Shown one piece after another: positions 15,886 to 15,975 of a DNA stretch of 15,975 nt. The stretch lies in the NCBI GenBank assembly GCA_910592005.1, contig CAJVPP010002181.1, positions 1-15,975 on the forward strand, read 5' to 3'. The position numbers and the translations under genes were made by a program. The notes under the pieces are model-generated. The model did not search any database. It had not been told where the DNA came from and saw nothing but the letters and a program-made list of their open reading frames with translations. Source of the stretch: Funneliformis mosseae. Lineage: Eukaryota > Glomeromycota > Glomeromycetes > Glomerales > Glomeraceae. How positions within the stretch are numbered: the first letter of the stretch is position 1; each line of letters begins with the position of its first letter.

Positions 15886-15975
15886 CAGTAGCGGTCATAG
15901 TATCCGACCGCCCGAGATCGTCCAAAATTATTATATAACTACCCCTTAAATTTTCCAGAAATATAATATAACACA
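15886..15975. mobile_element. Putative end of a Tc1/mariner-type element, running off the window
   Basis: Sequence changes abruptly at 15886 to CAGTAGCGGTCATAGTATCC, preceded by TA. A terminus beginning CAGT after a TA target is common in Tc1/mariner elements. The first 35 bases are unusually GC-rich for this window and contain GCGGTC...GACCGC (6-bp inverted repeat). Only about 90 bp lies in the window, so the other end and any transposase cannot be seen. Confidence 0.35.

Noticed and set aside
1..15975. CRISPR array, bacterial operon, phage or prokaryotic defence system
   Set aside because: No regular spaced repeats, no ribosome-binding-site-led dense genes; the intron, membrane-anchored P450 and gypsy element mark the DNA as eukaryotic.

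Overview
The window looks like nuclear DNA of an early-diverging, very AT-rich filamentous fungus. An arbuscular mycorrhizal fungus (Glomeromycotina, Rhizophagus-like) is my best guess. The reasons are strongly AT-rich intergenic DNA, a fungal membrane-anchored cytochrome P450 with one short GT-AG intron, a heavily decayed Ty3/gypsy retrotransposon, several small fold-back elements and scattered broken coding frames. This is inference, because no species marker is present.

Layout. Bases 1-620 hold no recognisable gene. From about 620 to 5250 lies the corpse of one Ty3/gypsy (Metaviridae-type) element on the minus strand. It has a probable 3' LTR (about 620-986), a polypurine tract (988-999), the integrase C-terminus, integrase core, HHCC zinc finger, RNase H, reverse transcriptase and an acidic linker, in the normal order. 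Stops, frameshifts and lost catalytic residues show it is dead. I could not find a 5' LTR or a convincing gag. Bases 5250-8100 are AT-rich spacer with one MITE-like element (5777-5956). Bases 8101-8700 carry no ORF but are as rich in CpG as the neighbouring gene. The one intact gene is a cytochrome P450 on the minus strand: exon 1 is 10566-9496, the intron 9495-9414, exon 2 9413-8850, giving 544 residues with all hallmark motifs.

Right of the P450, 10.6-16 kb is gene-poor. It holds a 63-bp tandem duplication with hairpins (10901-11025), four coding-like but interrupted frames (12037-12321 +, 12604-13035 -, 14104-14415 -, 15664-15883 -), two unassigned small ORFs (11591-11815 -, 13562-13786 +), a fold-back MITE (14693-14850), a GGGATTT-type G-rich repeat, a second hairpin element (15302-15422), a tRNA-like relic, and what looks like the left end of a Tc1/mariner-type element at 15886.

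The genes do not form a pathway: one P450 sits beside repeat-derived DNA. The strongest large-scale signal is the boundary between a CpG-poor, transition-damaged left 8 kb and a CpG-normal segment carrying the P450. I found no clear case for a wholly new system. The most unusual items are the RIP-like decay of the retroelement, the CpG-retaining non-coding block and the small inverted-repeat elements.
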